This document shows, piece by piece, positions 26,295-35,222 of a DNA stretch of 64,000 nt. The position numbers were made by a program, and so were the translations under genes. The notes beneath the pieces were generated by a model. The model was not told the origin of the DNA, did no database searches, and worked only from the letters and a program-made list of their open reading frames with translations. Positions within the stretch are counted from its first letter, which is position 1. Every line of letters begins with the position of its first letter. The DNA is from Oscillospiraceae bacterium (GTDB taxonomy: Bacteria > Bacillota > Clostridia > Saccharofermentanales > Saccharofermentanaceae), in assembly GCA_900176545.1 (NCBI GenBank), contig FWXP01000001.1:620001-684000 (forward strand), read 5' to 3'.

Positions 26295-27041
26295 TCATTC
26301 GACCTTCCTGTTGACCGAGAGCCAGAACAGGAATACCGATATGATAGATACGGCTACTGACAAAAGGGCTACCTTGATCCTGAAGCCGTCATAAGGTTCG
26401 TATGTGATAAAGCCCATTATGACCCTGGGCTGATAATAACCCGCACGTATACCTCTCGAAAGCGTTATGAGAGGAACGAATACGGCGGCGAGATAATAGG
26501 GATATCTTCTCATAAGCGCTGCCACCAAGATAAGGAAGCAGGACCAGCATATAACGGGAAATGCCTGCCAGAATGTTATCAGCAGCACATCCGGGAAGTA
26601 AGATGCATTTTCCTGCCCGTTCCATAAGATATTAACGATAAATACGATGAGGTTCTGGAAGCACAGCAGGAAGAGATTGATATAAAGAACAGCTGCAGTC
26701 TTCATCAGCGAAAATCTTCCCATGCTCATACCGCTTACGATGGAATTCTTGAGAAGTCCTTCACTATATAGTGATGTTATGAGCGCACCCGTAGTAAACA
26801 CTATCTCGATAAGTAAGCCGTAGTTATAGGACATGACCCTTATATCATTACCGAAGGCATCCTCTGCCTGAACTATGAAACTGTCACTGAAGAAAGGATC
26901 AAAATATGAGTCACTAAAAAGATCAGCGGTATTCATAGTAAATACTGCTCTCATCTGAAGCAGCAGGACCGCTATAAATACGAACCACACAGTCTTAGCG
27001 TGGAGGATACGATAAATATCGGCTTTTATCGAATTGATCAT
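26295..27041 (-). CDS. ABC transporter permease, ABC-2-like
   Basis: 248 residues with about six hydrophobic spans (near 15-33, 73-95, 110-135, 143-170, 175-192, 222-242) and an extracytoplasmic loop after the first. The start MINSIKADIYRILHAKTVW is typical of permeases in bacitracin/lantibiotic-type exporters. It overlaps the preceding permease gene by 4 bp (ATGA), so the two are made in step and probably form a heterodimer with the adjacent ATPase. No substrate can be read from the sequence. Confidence 0.85.
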   Translation of the reverse strand: MINSIKADIYRILHAKTVWFVFIAVLLLQMRAVFTMNTADLFSDSYFDPFFSDSFIVQAEDAFGNDIRVMSYNYGLLIEIVFTTGALITSLYSEGLLKNSIVSGMSMGRFSLMKTAAVLYINLFLLCFQNLIVFIVNILWNGQENASYFPDVLLITFWQAFPVICWSCFLILVAALMRRYPYYLAAVFVPLITLSRGIRAGYYQPRVIMGFITYEPYDGFRIKVALLSVAVSIISVFLFWLSVNRKVE

Positions 27042-27922
27042 CTGAGAGTCCTCCTGTTAAAGACAAGGATCCCCGCAAATGAAGTCACTGCGAATACAAC
27101 TATCGGATAGAACATGCAAAGATAGGTAAATCCCACATCTTCCCTGAAAGGAACGGATGAGATCATCCCTTGAAGCGTATAGTCCATGGAATTGGGACGA
27201 AGCATACCCTTGACCGTTATCAGATGTACCATCAGCATCATCTGAAAGTAGGAATAAGGGATGACGAGAAGATAGTATATGACACGCTGCCAGACGATGA
27301 ATATAACCATCGTGATAAGGCACATAAGTCCAAACGTCGGGAAAAGACCCAGAACGTATGCCTTCAGGTAGTCAAGGAGCGGAGTCGAATGATACATTCC
27401 GTGAAGGATATAATTGACGATATATATGAGCAGGTACGCAAGTCCCCTTAGCATAGCCGCGATGACAAAGGAATTGTAGAGCTTGGAAAGGTATACTCTT
27501 CTCCTGGATCTTCCCTCCGATACCATGTAGGAGATATTCTCTCCCGAGATCACTACATCGGCAAGAAGGCAAAGAAAGCATATGATGCTCCATTCACTCG
27601 ACGCAACAGTGACATCGGGGCACCAGGACGTGGTATTAAGTATATTCGCAAGCTGTTCCCTCGAAGGCACGCTACCATGTTCCTGTCTGAAGACGGAACA
27701 CTTATGGACGAATCTCGCATAATCATCATCGCTGTAATCTATCGTTCTTACTATGCCTTCACGTGACACCGGATCCTGCCGATCCGCATAGCTCACCGTG
27801 AGACCATAGTCCCAGAGCGCATAAAAGGATATCGCGATATATACCGCGAATCCTATGATCAATATCTTATTCCTGATGACCCTGTATATGTCGGATCTTA
27901 GAGAATTGAAGTAATAGCTCAC
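27038..27922 (-). CDS. ABC transporter permease, second subunit
   Basis: 294 residues. The N-terminus (SLRSDIYRVIRNKILIIGF) parallels its partner, indicating that the two permeases are paralogs. One span lies near 20-38, then a larger external loop (about 40-115) containing two cysteines, then four or five spans. It starts at GTG 27922 with GGTGG upstream, 15 bp after the response regulator stop. It belongs to the same exporter as the next two genes. Confidence 0.83.
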   Translation of the reverse strand: MSYYFNSLRSDIYRVIRNKILIIGFAVYIAISFYALWDYGLTVSYADRQDPVSREGIVRTIDYSDDDYARFVHKCSVFRQEHGSVPSREQLANILNTTSWCPDVTVASSEWSIICFLCLLADVVISGENISYMVSEGRSRRRVYLSKLYNSFVIAAMLRGLAYLLIYIVNYILHGMYHSTPLLDYLKAYVLGLFPTFGLMCLITMVIFIVWQRVIYYLLVIPYSYFQMMLMVHLITVKGMLRPNSMDYTLQGMISSVPFREDVGFTYLCMFYPIVVFAVTSFAGILVFNRRTLR

Positions 27923-27936
27923 AGCATGACCACCGC

Positions 27937-28620
27937 TTAATTACCGGTCTTCATCCTGTATCCTATGCCCCATACCGTCTCGATATAGTCAGTATCGGGA
28001 TCATATTCCTTAAGTTTCTTCCTAACCTTACTGATATGAACGTTGATGGTATTGTCATCAGCCTCGCTGTCGTAATGCCAGGCCTTCTCGAAGATCATAC
28101 TCTTGGTACATGTCTTTCCGCCGTTCTCCGCAAGGAGGCACAGGAGCTCGAACTCCTGCTTGGACAGATCCAGAAGATTACCGTCTACATAAGCCTCCCA
28201 GTCATCGGGTCTGACCTCGAGCTTCTTTATCCTTATGGTCTTGTCGTCCTTACCGGCCGCACCGCCAGTCGTCCTAAGCCTTGCGCTTATCCTGGCAAGG
28301 AGCTCATCGTTATGGAATGGCTTAGTAACGTAGTCGTCGGCACCGAGTGCAAAGAGGTCGACCTTGGCCGAGATATCGTTAACGGCACTCATGACGATTA
28401 TGGGAATATTCTTCTTGGCCTTAAGCTCACCGATGATATCCTGACCTCTTCTTCCCGGGAGCATAAGATCCAGCAATATGAGATCCACATCGCTTATATC
28501 CACGAGAAGTCCTTCGGTACCCGAATAAGCACGAACAACATCAAAACCGTTTCCCTTCAGGAGGATCCCAAGTACGTTCTGGATCTCCTGGTCATCCTCA
28601 ATGATAAAGATCTTCTTCAT
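27937..28620 (-). CDS. Response regulator, OmpR/PhoB family
   Basis: 227 residues. Receiver domain with the acidic pocket EDD (8-10), phosphorylated Asp51 in LILLDLMLP, and Lys in DYVTKPF. A winged-helix DNA-binding domain follows (about 130-225; KQEFELLCLLAENGG, ETVWGIGYRMK). It probably controls its own operon in response to the histidine kinase at 24431-25318; the two are separated by the three transporter genes. ATG 28620 has AAGGAGAT and overlaps the SGNH hydrolase stop by 4 bp. Confidence 0.95.
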   Translation of the reverse strand: MKKIFIIEDDQEIQNVLGILLKGNGFDVVRAYSGTEGLLVDISDVDLILLDLMLPGRRGQDIIGELKAKKNIPIIVMSAVNDISAKVDLFALGADDYVTKPFHNDELLARISARLRTTGGAAGKDDKTIRIKKLEVRPDDWEAYVDGNLLDLSKQEFELLCLLAENGGKTCTKSMIFEKAWHYDSEADDNTINVHISKVRKKLKEYDPDTDYIETVWGIGYRMKTGN

Positions 28621-29771
28621 AACAAAATCTCCTTACTGACAGTATCTGCCATCTTCACGTAACATGACATGCTCGGGTGAAGATGATCGCCGCTGTCGTA
28701 TCCGTCCCTGAACCTCGAAGGATCATCAGGATCCCTGACCGCTTTATCAAAATCAACGCATCCGTCAAAGTCGGAAGATGATCTGAGATACGAATTGAAC
28801 TCGTTCCTGATCTTCTCCCTGAAATCAGCATACGTCCTCCACCCCTTTATTGGCAACAGTGTTCCCGAATAAATCTTTATTCCCTTACTGCGGGCATAAC
28901 TTACGTATATATCACGTACGCCCTCTATAAGGTCATCTGCCGAAGGCATATCGCCCCAGGGTCTGAAGGGATTAACGTCAGTTCCCACGGGGTGGATTAT
29001 ATCGTTGATACCGTGCTGCACTATGACCGAAGACACGCCTTCAGTATTCATCTCTATAGGGAATCTGGTGCTTCCTTTAAGACCATACGCGGCATAAGTT
29101 ATGCAGTCATACTGACGAAGTATCCTGGTACCGCTTACGGCTCTCCTTATAACAGCCGTATCGGTAAATCCCTCATCAAAGCATCTCTGCATGAGAAGAT
29201 CAGGCCACGCCTGCGCCGTTATGGAATCACCGTAGCAGACAAGCGCCTTGTTCTTCTCTTCCGTAAATACATCTATCGTATTAAGGAAGTAGAACCAGTT
29301 CGTCTTACGGGTCTTATCAAGAGGCAACACCTCTTCCGTCAAAAAGTTACCGTAAGCATACTGTCCGCGGGATAACGGGCCCGTGATCAACACGCCGGCA
29401 TTCATCTGTGTGTAGGACTCCAGATAGATGCTGACGGTAAGCATCTCACCTCGCCTTATATCCATAGACAAGGGATCGGTAACGACTTCCTCTCCCGCAG
29501 GTATCGTAACAGCCTCCGAGCCGCCCAGAAGGAGAGCTTCGGAAGATGTCGGATCGATCCTGTCCTCACCGATATTACGCGATAATGCTGCACGCAGAGT
29601 AACAGGTTCGGTACCGGTAAGATTACTGAACCTGATCCTTATCTTATCTGCATCAAAGCACATCCTCACCGGATACCTCAGAGTGATATCCTTCGCATAG
29701 GAAGAAGTAGTCCTGTCAGTTATCGATGTTGCATTACCCCAGCATGCGACCCATTTAGTAAATCTGCTCAT
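28617..29771 (-). CDS. SGNH/GDSL-family hydrolase with N-terminal beta domain
   Basis: 384 residues with no signal peptide. Residues about 1-165 form a beta-rich region; the catalytic SGNH fold follows with Ser183 in CYGDSIT (block I), GIND near 255 (block III) and SGDHLHPS near 370 carrying the Asp/His pair (block V). Such enzymes remove acyl groups from carbohydrates or other esters; the domain order resembles carbohydrate esterases. It is translationally coupled to the CoA ligase before it and the response regulator after it (4-bp ATGA overlaps on both sides). Why an esterase sits there is unclear. Confidence 0.87.
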   Translation of the reverse strand: MSRFTKWVACWGNATSITDRTTSSYAKDITLRYPVRMCFDADKIRIRFSNLTGTEPVTLRAALSRNIGEDRIDPTSSEALLLGGSEAVTIPAGEEVVTDPLSMDIRRGEMLTVSIYLESYTQMNAGVLITGPLSRGQYAYGNFLTEEVLPLDKTRKTNWFYFLNTIDVFTEEKNKALVCYGDSITAQAWPDLLMQRCFDEGFTDTAVIRRAVSGTRILRQYDCITYAAYGLKGSTRFPIEMNTEGVSSVIVQHGINDIIHPVGTDVNPFRPWGDMPSADDLIEGVRDIYVSYARSKGIKIYSGTLLPIKGWRTYADFREKIRNEFNSYLRSSSDFDGCVDFDKAVRDPDDPSRFRDGYDSGDHLHPSMSCYVKMADTVSKEILL

Positions 29772-31003
29772 GAATATCTCTCGTCGATGACTCTCTTTGT
29801 CTTCTTCTCGGATCTGGGAAGAAGTCCCAGCTCAACGACCTTAACGATGGGAGTAAATCCTATCTTGGACTTGACCGACTCGGCGATCCTCTTGGAAAGA
29901 GCATCGAAGTCGTATTCACCTGTGGTCTCGACATAGATCCTCATGGTATCCCTTCCGTCAAGGTGAGAGATCCTGATCTGATACTCACTTGAAAGCTCGG
30001 AGAATGACTTAAGTACTTCCTCTATCTGCTTAGGGAATACATTTACGCCCTTTATCTTCATCATGTCGTCAGTTCTTCCCTGGATAACGTCGATCCTGGG
30101 ATACGAACATCCGCAAGGGCACTCACCGGGAATGATCCTGGAAAGGTCATGCGTACGATATCTGATAAGAGGAGCGCCCTCCTTAACAAGAGTCGTGATG
30201 ACTATCTCACCCCACTCACCGTCGGGAACGTTCTTTCCTGTCTCGGGATCGATGATCTCAAGATAGAGATAATCGTCCCAATAATGGATACCCGTATCGT
30301 ACTTACAGTTGATACCGATACCGGGACCGTAGATCTCCGTAAGGCCGTAGATATCGTAGAGCTCTATACCGAGCTCTGTTGAGATCCTCTTTCTCATCTT
30401 CTCGCCCCATCTCTCGGAACCGATAACACCCTTCTTCAGGCATATCTTATCCTTGATGCCTCTCTTCTCGATCTCTTCTGCGAGAAGGAGCGCATAGGAA
30501 GATGTGGCACAAAGTACCGTAGACTTCATATCCATCATCATCTGAAGCTGCTTGTCGGTATTACCGGGGCCCATGGGGATTACCATGGCACCGAGCTTCT
30601 CGGCACCTGCCTGGAAGCCGATACCTGCAGTCCAGAGTCCGTAGCCTGGAGTGATCTGGATCCTGTCGGTATTCGTTATGCCTGCGAATTCATAACAACG
30701 CTTGAACATAACGGCCCAATCGTCAACGTCCTTAGCAGTATACGGGATTATTACGGGAAGGCCCGTAGTTCCGGAAGAAGAATGGATCCTTACGATCTCT
30801 TCCTCGGGAGCCGTCATAAGACCTAAGGGATATGCATCCCTGAGGTCGTTCTTCTCAGAGAAGGGGAGCTTCTCGAAGTCCTCCGCCGTCTTTATCTCAC
30901 CTACACCCGCCTCGGCGAGCTTCTTACCGTAGAAACTGCCTGCAGTGATAAGTGCGTTTATCCTGCTGTTGACCTGCTGGATCTGTCTGTCATTGATCTT
31001 CAT
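29768..31003 (-). CDS. paaK: Phenylacetate-CoA ligase family enzyme
   Basis: A 411-residue adenylate-forming enzyme that activates phenylacetate or a related aryl acid to the CoA ester using ATP. Visible motifs: the P-loop-like SSSGTTGLPV, AMP-binding YGLTE, and the hinge and C-terminal RTDDMMKIKGVNVFPKQIEE. A cysteine cluster (PCGCSYP) sits in the usual place for anaerobe members, consistent with zinc binding. In anaerobes such ligases often work with indolepyruvate oxidoreductase, which is encoded 8 kb away. ATG 31003 has GAGGTAAAC; the gene is 27 bp after the CPBP protease gene. Confidence 0.9.
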   Translation of the reverse strand: MKINDRQIQQVNSRINALITAGSFYGKKLAEAGVGEIKTAEDFEKLPFSEKNDLRDAYPLGLMTAPEEEIVRIHSSSGTTGLPVIIPYTAKDVDDWAVMFKRCYEFAGITNTDRIQITPGYGLWTAGIGFQAGAEKLGAMVIPMGPGNTDKQLQMMMDMKSTVLCATSSYALLLAEEIEKRGIKDKICLKKGVIGSERWGEKMRKRISTELGIELYDIYGLTEIYGPGIGINCKYDTGIHYWDDYLYLEIIDPETGKNVPDGEWGEIVITTLVKEGAPLIRYRTHDLSRIIPGECPCGCSYPRIDVIQGRTDDMMKIKGVNVFPKQIEEVLKSFSELSSEYQIRISHLDGRDTMRIYVETTGEYDFDALSKRIAESVKSKIGFTPIVKVVELGLLPRSEKKTKRVIDERYS

Positions 31004-31030
31004 AGTGTTTACCTCATATAGTATATTTCT

Positions 31031-31951
31031 TTAGTATTCTGTTGTTATATTAACAAAAAAATTCGCGTCATTGTGGATCTCTTCCGAATAAACCCGAAGT
31101 GAAGATGAGTCACGGAGATCAAGATATGCACCTCCGAGCCCCGTAATGAGCAGTATCAGTGAAAGAGCACCGGCTACGATCAAATGTCTTCTTCGAAATG
31201 CATCAGGACACATAAGGCGATTGCCTATAGCCAGAAACAGAGGAAATGCGAAGCTCAGCAGCAAAAATGAAGACAGATTATGCTGTGTATACATAGACGC
31301 ATCAGCTAAGGCAGGCATCATGCTAATGAGATTATTCATAAAGTGAAGGATCATCGGGAACAGTATATTGTTCTTCCTTATCATGATGTAGGTCAGCAGT
31401 GCGCCCATGCATGCAGTGTTAAGAAACCTTCCGGGAGACATATGAAAGACGCCGAAGAATATTCCCATTACGAGGACTACGACCCATTCTCTTCTTACTG
31501 AGCGAAAGTGAGACATAACGGCTCCCCTCTCTACCGCTTCCTCGCACACGGCGGGAAGCACCGCGACAGCGATAAGAGACACCAAAGGTCCCGACTCGCC
31601 GACCATGGCATCGATATATGAAGTCTCTCCCTGAGAAGATGGAATGAACACCATGGAAAGTCCCGTGAGGAGAACATTCATGAGATACCCTCCCGCGAAG
31701 AAACACAAGAGCCCTAAGAACTCAAGAACGGTAATCTTCCTGATGGGAAATACCTCACGAAGTGAAGTTCTGTGAATAAGCGCCGTGACAACGGCTACAG
31801 CAAGGAGCATAAGCTCCGTAGTCATAAGACCTTTCATACCGAGATAGAACTCCATCGCGGAGCCTGCGACCAGAACGAGCGTTATGACAACGATCTGAAG
31901 GACAAATCCCTGCCATACCTTCCATCTATCCTGTACAGTCAAACGCTCCAC
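31031..31951 (-). CDS. CPBP-family intramembrane metalloprotease
   Basis: 306 residues with about eight membrane spans. The family motifs are complete: CEEAVERGA (Glu137, Glu138, Arg142), FGVFH (His170) and HFMNN (His203). CPBP (Abi/Rce1-like) proteases cut substrates within the membrane; in Firmicutes many are linked to bacteriocin immunity or peptide processing, but the substrate here is not evident. It starts at GTG 31951 with a strong GGGAGG site and a predicted promoter (31971-31998) that overlaps the one for the divergent zinc-ribbon genes. It is the first gene of the operon leading to paaK and the ABC/two-component set. Confidence 0.9.
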   Translation of the reverse strand: MERLTVQDRWKVWQGFVLQIVVITLVLVAGSAMEFYLGMKGLMTTELMLLAVAVVTALIHRTSLREVFPIRKITVLEFLGLLCFFAGGYLMNVLLTGLSMVFIPSSQGETSYIDAMVGESGPLVSLIAVAVLPAVCEEAVERGAVMSHFRSVRREWVVVLVMGIFFGVFHMSPGRFLNTACMGALLTYIMIRKNNILFPMILHFMNNLISMMPALADASMYTQHNLSSFLLLSFAFPLFLAIGNRLMCPDAFRRRHLIVAGALSLILLITGLGGAYLDLRDSSSLRVYSEEIHNDANFFVNITTEY

Positions 31952-31970
31952 TTAAGCCTCCCGAATATGC

Positions 31971-31998
31971 ATCGTAGACAATTATAATTCATTGTCAA
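31971..31998 (-). promoter_or_regulatory. Promoter of the CPBP-led operon
   Basis: Minus strand TTGACA, 16-base spacer, TACGAT. Its -35 box occupies the same bases as the plus-strand -35 box of the zinc-ribbon operon. Confidence 0.55.
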
Positions 31999-32020
31999 AA
32001 ATTATGCGATATTGTAGAAT
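31992..32020 (+). promoter_or_regulatory. Promoter of the triplicated zinc-ribbon operon
   Basis: TTGTCA, 17-base spacer, TAGAAT. Expected transcription start about 32027, 32 bp before the first gene. No further good promoter was seen before the second and third modules. Confidence 0.65.
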
Positions 32021-32058
32021 ATAAGAGGAATTTAAGGGATGGAAAGGAACGATTTACT

Positions 32059-33297
32059 ATGGCTACTTTATGCAAGAATTGCGGAGGGCCGCTGATTTTC
32101 GAGCCTTCAAACGGCAGGATGCTGTGTAAGACATGCGGATCTACGTTTGGAGTCAATGACATCGAGATCACCGACAGAGAACTCTTAGAAGAGATAGAGG
32201 CTCTTTCCGCCAAGAAAGTATTCGGTGTTGACGACGTTAAGTACTTTGACTGTAACGTCTACACCTGTAACTCCTGTGGTGGTGACGTCATCATCAACAA
32301 TACGGAAGCATCTACATACTGCATGTACTGCGGTAATCCCACTATCGTCTTCAGCCGAGTATCCAAGCAGAGAAGGCCGGAGTTCATACTCCCCTTCTCT
32401 ATCACTAAGGAACAGGCGATAAGAAACATCAAGGCCACGGTCAACAGAGGATTCTTCGTACCAAAGGAGATCAAGAACTTCGACCCTGAGCTCATAAGGG
32501 GAATCTATATCCCCTATTGGATCATCAAGGCCGATCATTATAACGCGGCTTTTATCAAGGGTGAGATCGTTACGGGAAGCGGCAAGCACAAGCACTACAA
32601 GACTCAGTATTACGGACGTGCGGGCGAGTTCCATATCCAGAACATGACACTGGATGCCTCAGATGCTCTCAACGACAACTCCAGCATGAAGCTTGAGCCG
32701 TTTGACCTGAGTGCACTCAAGGACTTTGACGAGAACTACCTGACGGGCTTCTACTCCGATATGGCAGACGTAACAGGTCCCAAGGTAGCCGCGGCAGCAA
32801 ATGTCCGCGCCGACCAGATGTTCCGTGAGGAAGCCATGTCCGATGTAAGGGTCAAGAATATGAATGTCATACATTCCGAGCCCTATACCGTAGTCGACGA
32901 TGATATGATCTACGCCATGATGCCCTGCTGGTTCGTAACGATCAAGTACAAGGGCGAACCTCTGACGATACTTGTTAACGGAGACTCCGGCAAGGTAGTA
33001 TGCGCTCTTCCCTTCAACAAGGCACTGTTCATCACCCTGGTAGTGATCACGGCCCTCGTTATCGGAGTAGCTTGTGCCTTTGCAGCCAGGTTCCTGCTGT
33101 CGGCATTCTTCAGCACATCCAGCTACAGGCATTCGTCAAGATCCAGCGGCAATTCCGGAAGGCTCTTCATATACGTCGCTGCAGCAGCGGGTTCAGCTCT
33201 CACTGCTGCGATCAAGAGGATACAGAAGGTACTCAAGAACTTGAACCTTACAAAGTCTACGGCTACGTTCAAGTACGTAAAAAGGAGGCAGGGTTGA
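32059..33297 (+). CDS. Double-zinc-ribbon membrane protein, module 1
   Basis: 412 residues. First ribbon: Cys5, 8, 23, 26 (TFIIB-like layout). Second ribbon: Cys70, 73, 88, 91. Then a soluble region with family motifs shared by all three copies: LPFSITKEQA, RGIYIPYW (147-154), LTGFYSDMAD (228-237) and ILVNGDSGKVV (304-314). A strong membrane span lies at about 322-350, followed by a Ser-rich stretch, a second short hydrophobic segment and a basic tail. It resembles the widespread Firmicute TFIIB-type zinc-ribbon proteins of unknown function that databases sometimes mislabel as helicase or primosomal proteins. I infer a cytoplasmic N-terminus. AAAGGA precedes the ATG. Confidence 0.85.
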   Translation: MATLCKNCGGPLIFEPSNGRMLCKTCGSTFGVNDIEITDRELLEEIEALSAKKVFGVDDVKYFDCNVYTCNSCGGDVIINNTEASTYCMYCGNPTIVFSRVSKQRRPEFILPFSITKEQAIRNIKATVNRGFFVPKEIKNFDPELIRGIYIPYWIIKADHYNAAFIKGEIVTGSGKHKHYKTQYYGRAGEFHIQNMTLDASDALNDNSSMKLEPFDLSALKDFDENYLTGFYSDMADVTGPKVAAAANVRADQMFREEAMSDVRVKNMNVIHSEPYTVVDDDMIYAMMPCWFVTIKYKGEPLTILVNGDSGKVVCALPFNKALFITLVVITALVIGVACAFAARFLLSAFFSTSSYRHSSRSSGNSGRLFIYVAAAAGSALTAAIKRIQKVLKNLNLTKSTATFKYVKRRQG

Positions 33298-33298
33298 T

Positions 33299-33631
33299 AT
33301 GCAGATATTTCTTTGGATGATATCTTTAGCCTTTGGTCTCTTTATCGGTGCCGCCATTTCTCTGTCTATCTTCAGCAAGAAGCTCGACGATTCCAATAAC
33401 ATCGGCGACAGCACATCCACCTTCGATGACGTATCCTCCGGAATGGTACAGTTCACCCACAGGAGCACATACGATACTACGGAATACAAGACGCAGTTCT
33501 TCAGAGATCACGGCTACAACTCCTACGACAGACAGGGTATCAAGAAGGATAACTTCCAGCAGTTAGACGATAACGATATCCCTGAGGATATCCCTGAAGT
33601 GGATATTCCTTTATTTAAGCCCCTGACTTAA
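33299..33631 (+). CDS. Small FKPL-tail membrane protein, module 1
   Basis: 110 residues. One membrane span at about 3-25, then a polar region rich in Ser, Thr and Asp and an acidic tail ending NDIPEDIPEVDIPLFKPLT. The same tail pattern ends the module 2 partner and, in shorter form, the module 3 partner. It starts 1 bp after the zinc-ribbon gene with GGAGG at the end of that gene, so the pair are co-translated and probably interact. No known family. Confidence 0.8.
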   Translation: MQIFLWMISLAFGLFIGAAISLSIFSKKLDDSNNIGDSTSTFDDVSSGMVQFTHRSTYDTTEYKTQFFRDHGYNSYDRQGIKKDNFQQLDDNDIPEDIPEVDIPLFKPLT

Positions 33632-33649
33632 TATAAAAGGATTGATAAC

Positions 33650-34861
33650 ATGGCATCACTTTGTAAGAACTGCTCGGGAATACTTAACTACGATCCCGTC
33701 AAGAAATCTCTTGTTTGTAAATCCTGCGGAAGTTCGTTTACTGCGGAAGATGTAAGTGATCAGAGTGAAGAGATCCTTTCTGATATACATACCTTCCGTA
33801 AGTCCGATACACCCGCATCATATTACGATGCGAATATCTACGTATGCAATCACTGCGGAGCTGAAGTAATCGTACACTCCGCAGAGTCTTCTACATTCTG
33901 CGTTTACTGCGGCAATCCCGCCATAGTATTCTCCAGGATCAGCAGACAGATAAGGCCCGACGGACTTATTCCTTTCAAGATAACAAAGGAACTTGCTATC
34001 GAGAACGTAAAGGAACAGTTCGCTACAGCCGCGTATGTACCGAATGAGCTTCGTGATCTCCAGCCTGACAAGGTACGCGGCATATACGTTCCCTACTGGA
34101 TCGTAAGCGGTACCTTTCACGATGCTGTGATAACTGAGTCCTCGACAAGGATCCGTTCCGGAAAAGGCACCCGCAAGGTTTATGTACAATACGGTGTCGC
34201 CGGCTTCAGCGATGCGAGCAAGGTCATGGTAGATGCATCCAGAAGGCTGGATAACAACATGGCCTACCGTCTGGAGCCCTATTTCCTTGATGAGATAAAG
34301 GACTTCGATCCGGACTACCTGGCAGGCTTTTATTCCAACGTATCTGATATCTCCCTCAAGGAACTGCGCATAGCTGCGGCCGAGAGGTGCGACATCACAT
34401 TCAAGGAAAAAGCAAAGGAGAACGTTCCTTCAACGGAATACAGGGTATTAAAGAGCAGTCCCTCCTTCGATCTGGACAACGATCCCGTGTATGCCCTGTT
34501 CCCTGTATGGTGCTTCACATATATCTACGATTCTATCCCCCATACGATACTGGTAAACGGTCAGACAGGTAAGGTCGTAGGTGCAGTACCGGTCGACAGA
34601 AAGAAAGCCATCCGCAGGATAATCCTGTGGACGTCATTGATATCGACCGCAATACTGGCGGTGGTCGCGGCATTATTGACTCATACATACCTGATAATGC
34701 TCGCCATATATATCCTTGCCCCGTTCTACGCATTTACATTCGGTTACTATCTGAGCGACAGAAAGGGTATCAAGTACAAGATCAAGGCTCTGCAGGATAG
34801 TCTTCGCATGACAAGATCCCAGCAGACCGCGGACTTTATCAGCAAGAGAACGGAGGTATAA
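33650..34861 (+). CDS. Double-zinc-ribbon membrane protein, module 2
   Basis: 403 residues, paralog of the module 1 protein over its full length. Zinc ribbons: LCKNCSGIL..VCKSCGSSF and VCNHCGAEV..FCVYCGNPA. Shared motifs: LIPFKITKE, RGIYVPYWIV, LAGFYSNVSD, ILVNGQTGKVVGAVPV. The C-terminal membrane region has two adjacent hydrophobic segments (about 325-342 and 345-365), then a basic tail. AAAGGA lies 8 bp before ATG; the gene begins 18 bp after module 1 ends. The function is unknown; the zinc ribbons could bind nucleic acid or a protein partner. Confidence 0.85.
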   Translation: MASLCKNCSGILNYDPVKKSLVCKSCGSSFTAEDVSDQSEEILSDIHTFRKSDTPASYYDANIYVCNHCGAEVIVHSAESSTFCVYCGNPAIVFSRISRQIRPDGLIPFKITKELAIENVKEQFATAAYVPNELRDLQPDKVRGIYVPYWIVSGTFHDAVITESSTRIRSGKGTRKVYVQYGVAGFSDASKVMVDASRRLDNNMAYRLEPYFLDEIKDFDPDYLAGFYSNVSDISLKELRIAAAERCDITFKEKAKENVPSTEYRVLKSSPSFDLDNDPVYALFPVWCFTYIYDSIPHTILVNGQTGKVVGAVPVDRKKAIRRIILWTSLISTAILAVVAALLTHTYLIMLAIYILAPFYAFTFGYYLSDRKGIKYKIKALQDSLRMTRSQQTADFISKRTEV

Positions 34862-34862
34862 G

Positions 34863-35207
34863 ATGCACTATATCATAGTACTTTTGATAACGGCACTTCT
34901 CTTCATAGTCATCCCTACCGTCTTCTGCGTAACAATACTTGTAATGTACACAGTCTCCAATAAGATAATGCAAAATAACATCTTAGGAGATACAGTCTCA
35001 TATATTGACGGGGTAAGCGATAGTATTCGATACGAATCCGTGCTCAAGCTGCCGGATAGAGAATCCGGTGAGAGCTTTATCCACGGATACGGCGGAGATG
35101 TATTCGGAGACGTCGATATAAAGGCTAACGATATTCTCATGAGAGATCAGGACGACATCCCCGAGGATATCCCAGATATCGATATACCTATATTCAAACC
35201 ACTTTAA
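34863..35207 (+). CDS. Small FKPL-tail membrane protein, module 2
   Basis: 114 residues. A long hydrophobic N-terminal span (about 4-30), a polar middle with a Gly/Asp-rich patch, and the tail QDDIPEDIPDIDIPIFKPL, nearly identical to that of module 1 although the rest of the protein is barely alike. Such conservation of the end alone suggests that the tail is the functional part. It starts 1 bp after its zinc-ribbon partner with GGAGGT upstream. Confidence 0.8.
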   Translation: MHYIIVLLITALLFIVIPTVFCVTILVMYTVSNKIMQNNILGDTVSYIDGVSDSIRYESVLKLPDRESGESFIHGYGGDVFGDVDIKANDILMRDQDDIPEDIPDIDIPIFKPL

Positions 35208-35222
35208 GAAAGGTTACGAACA

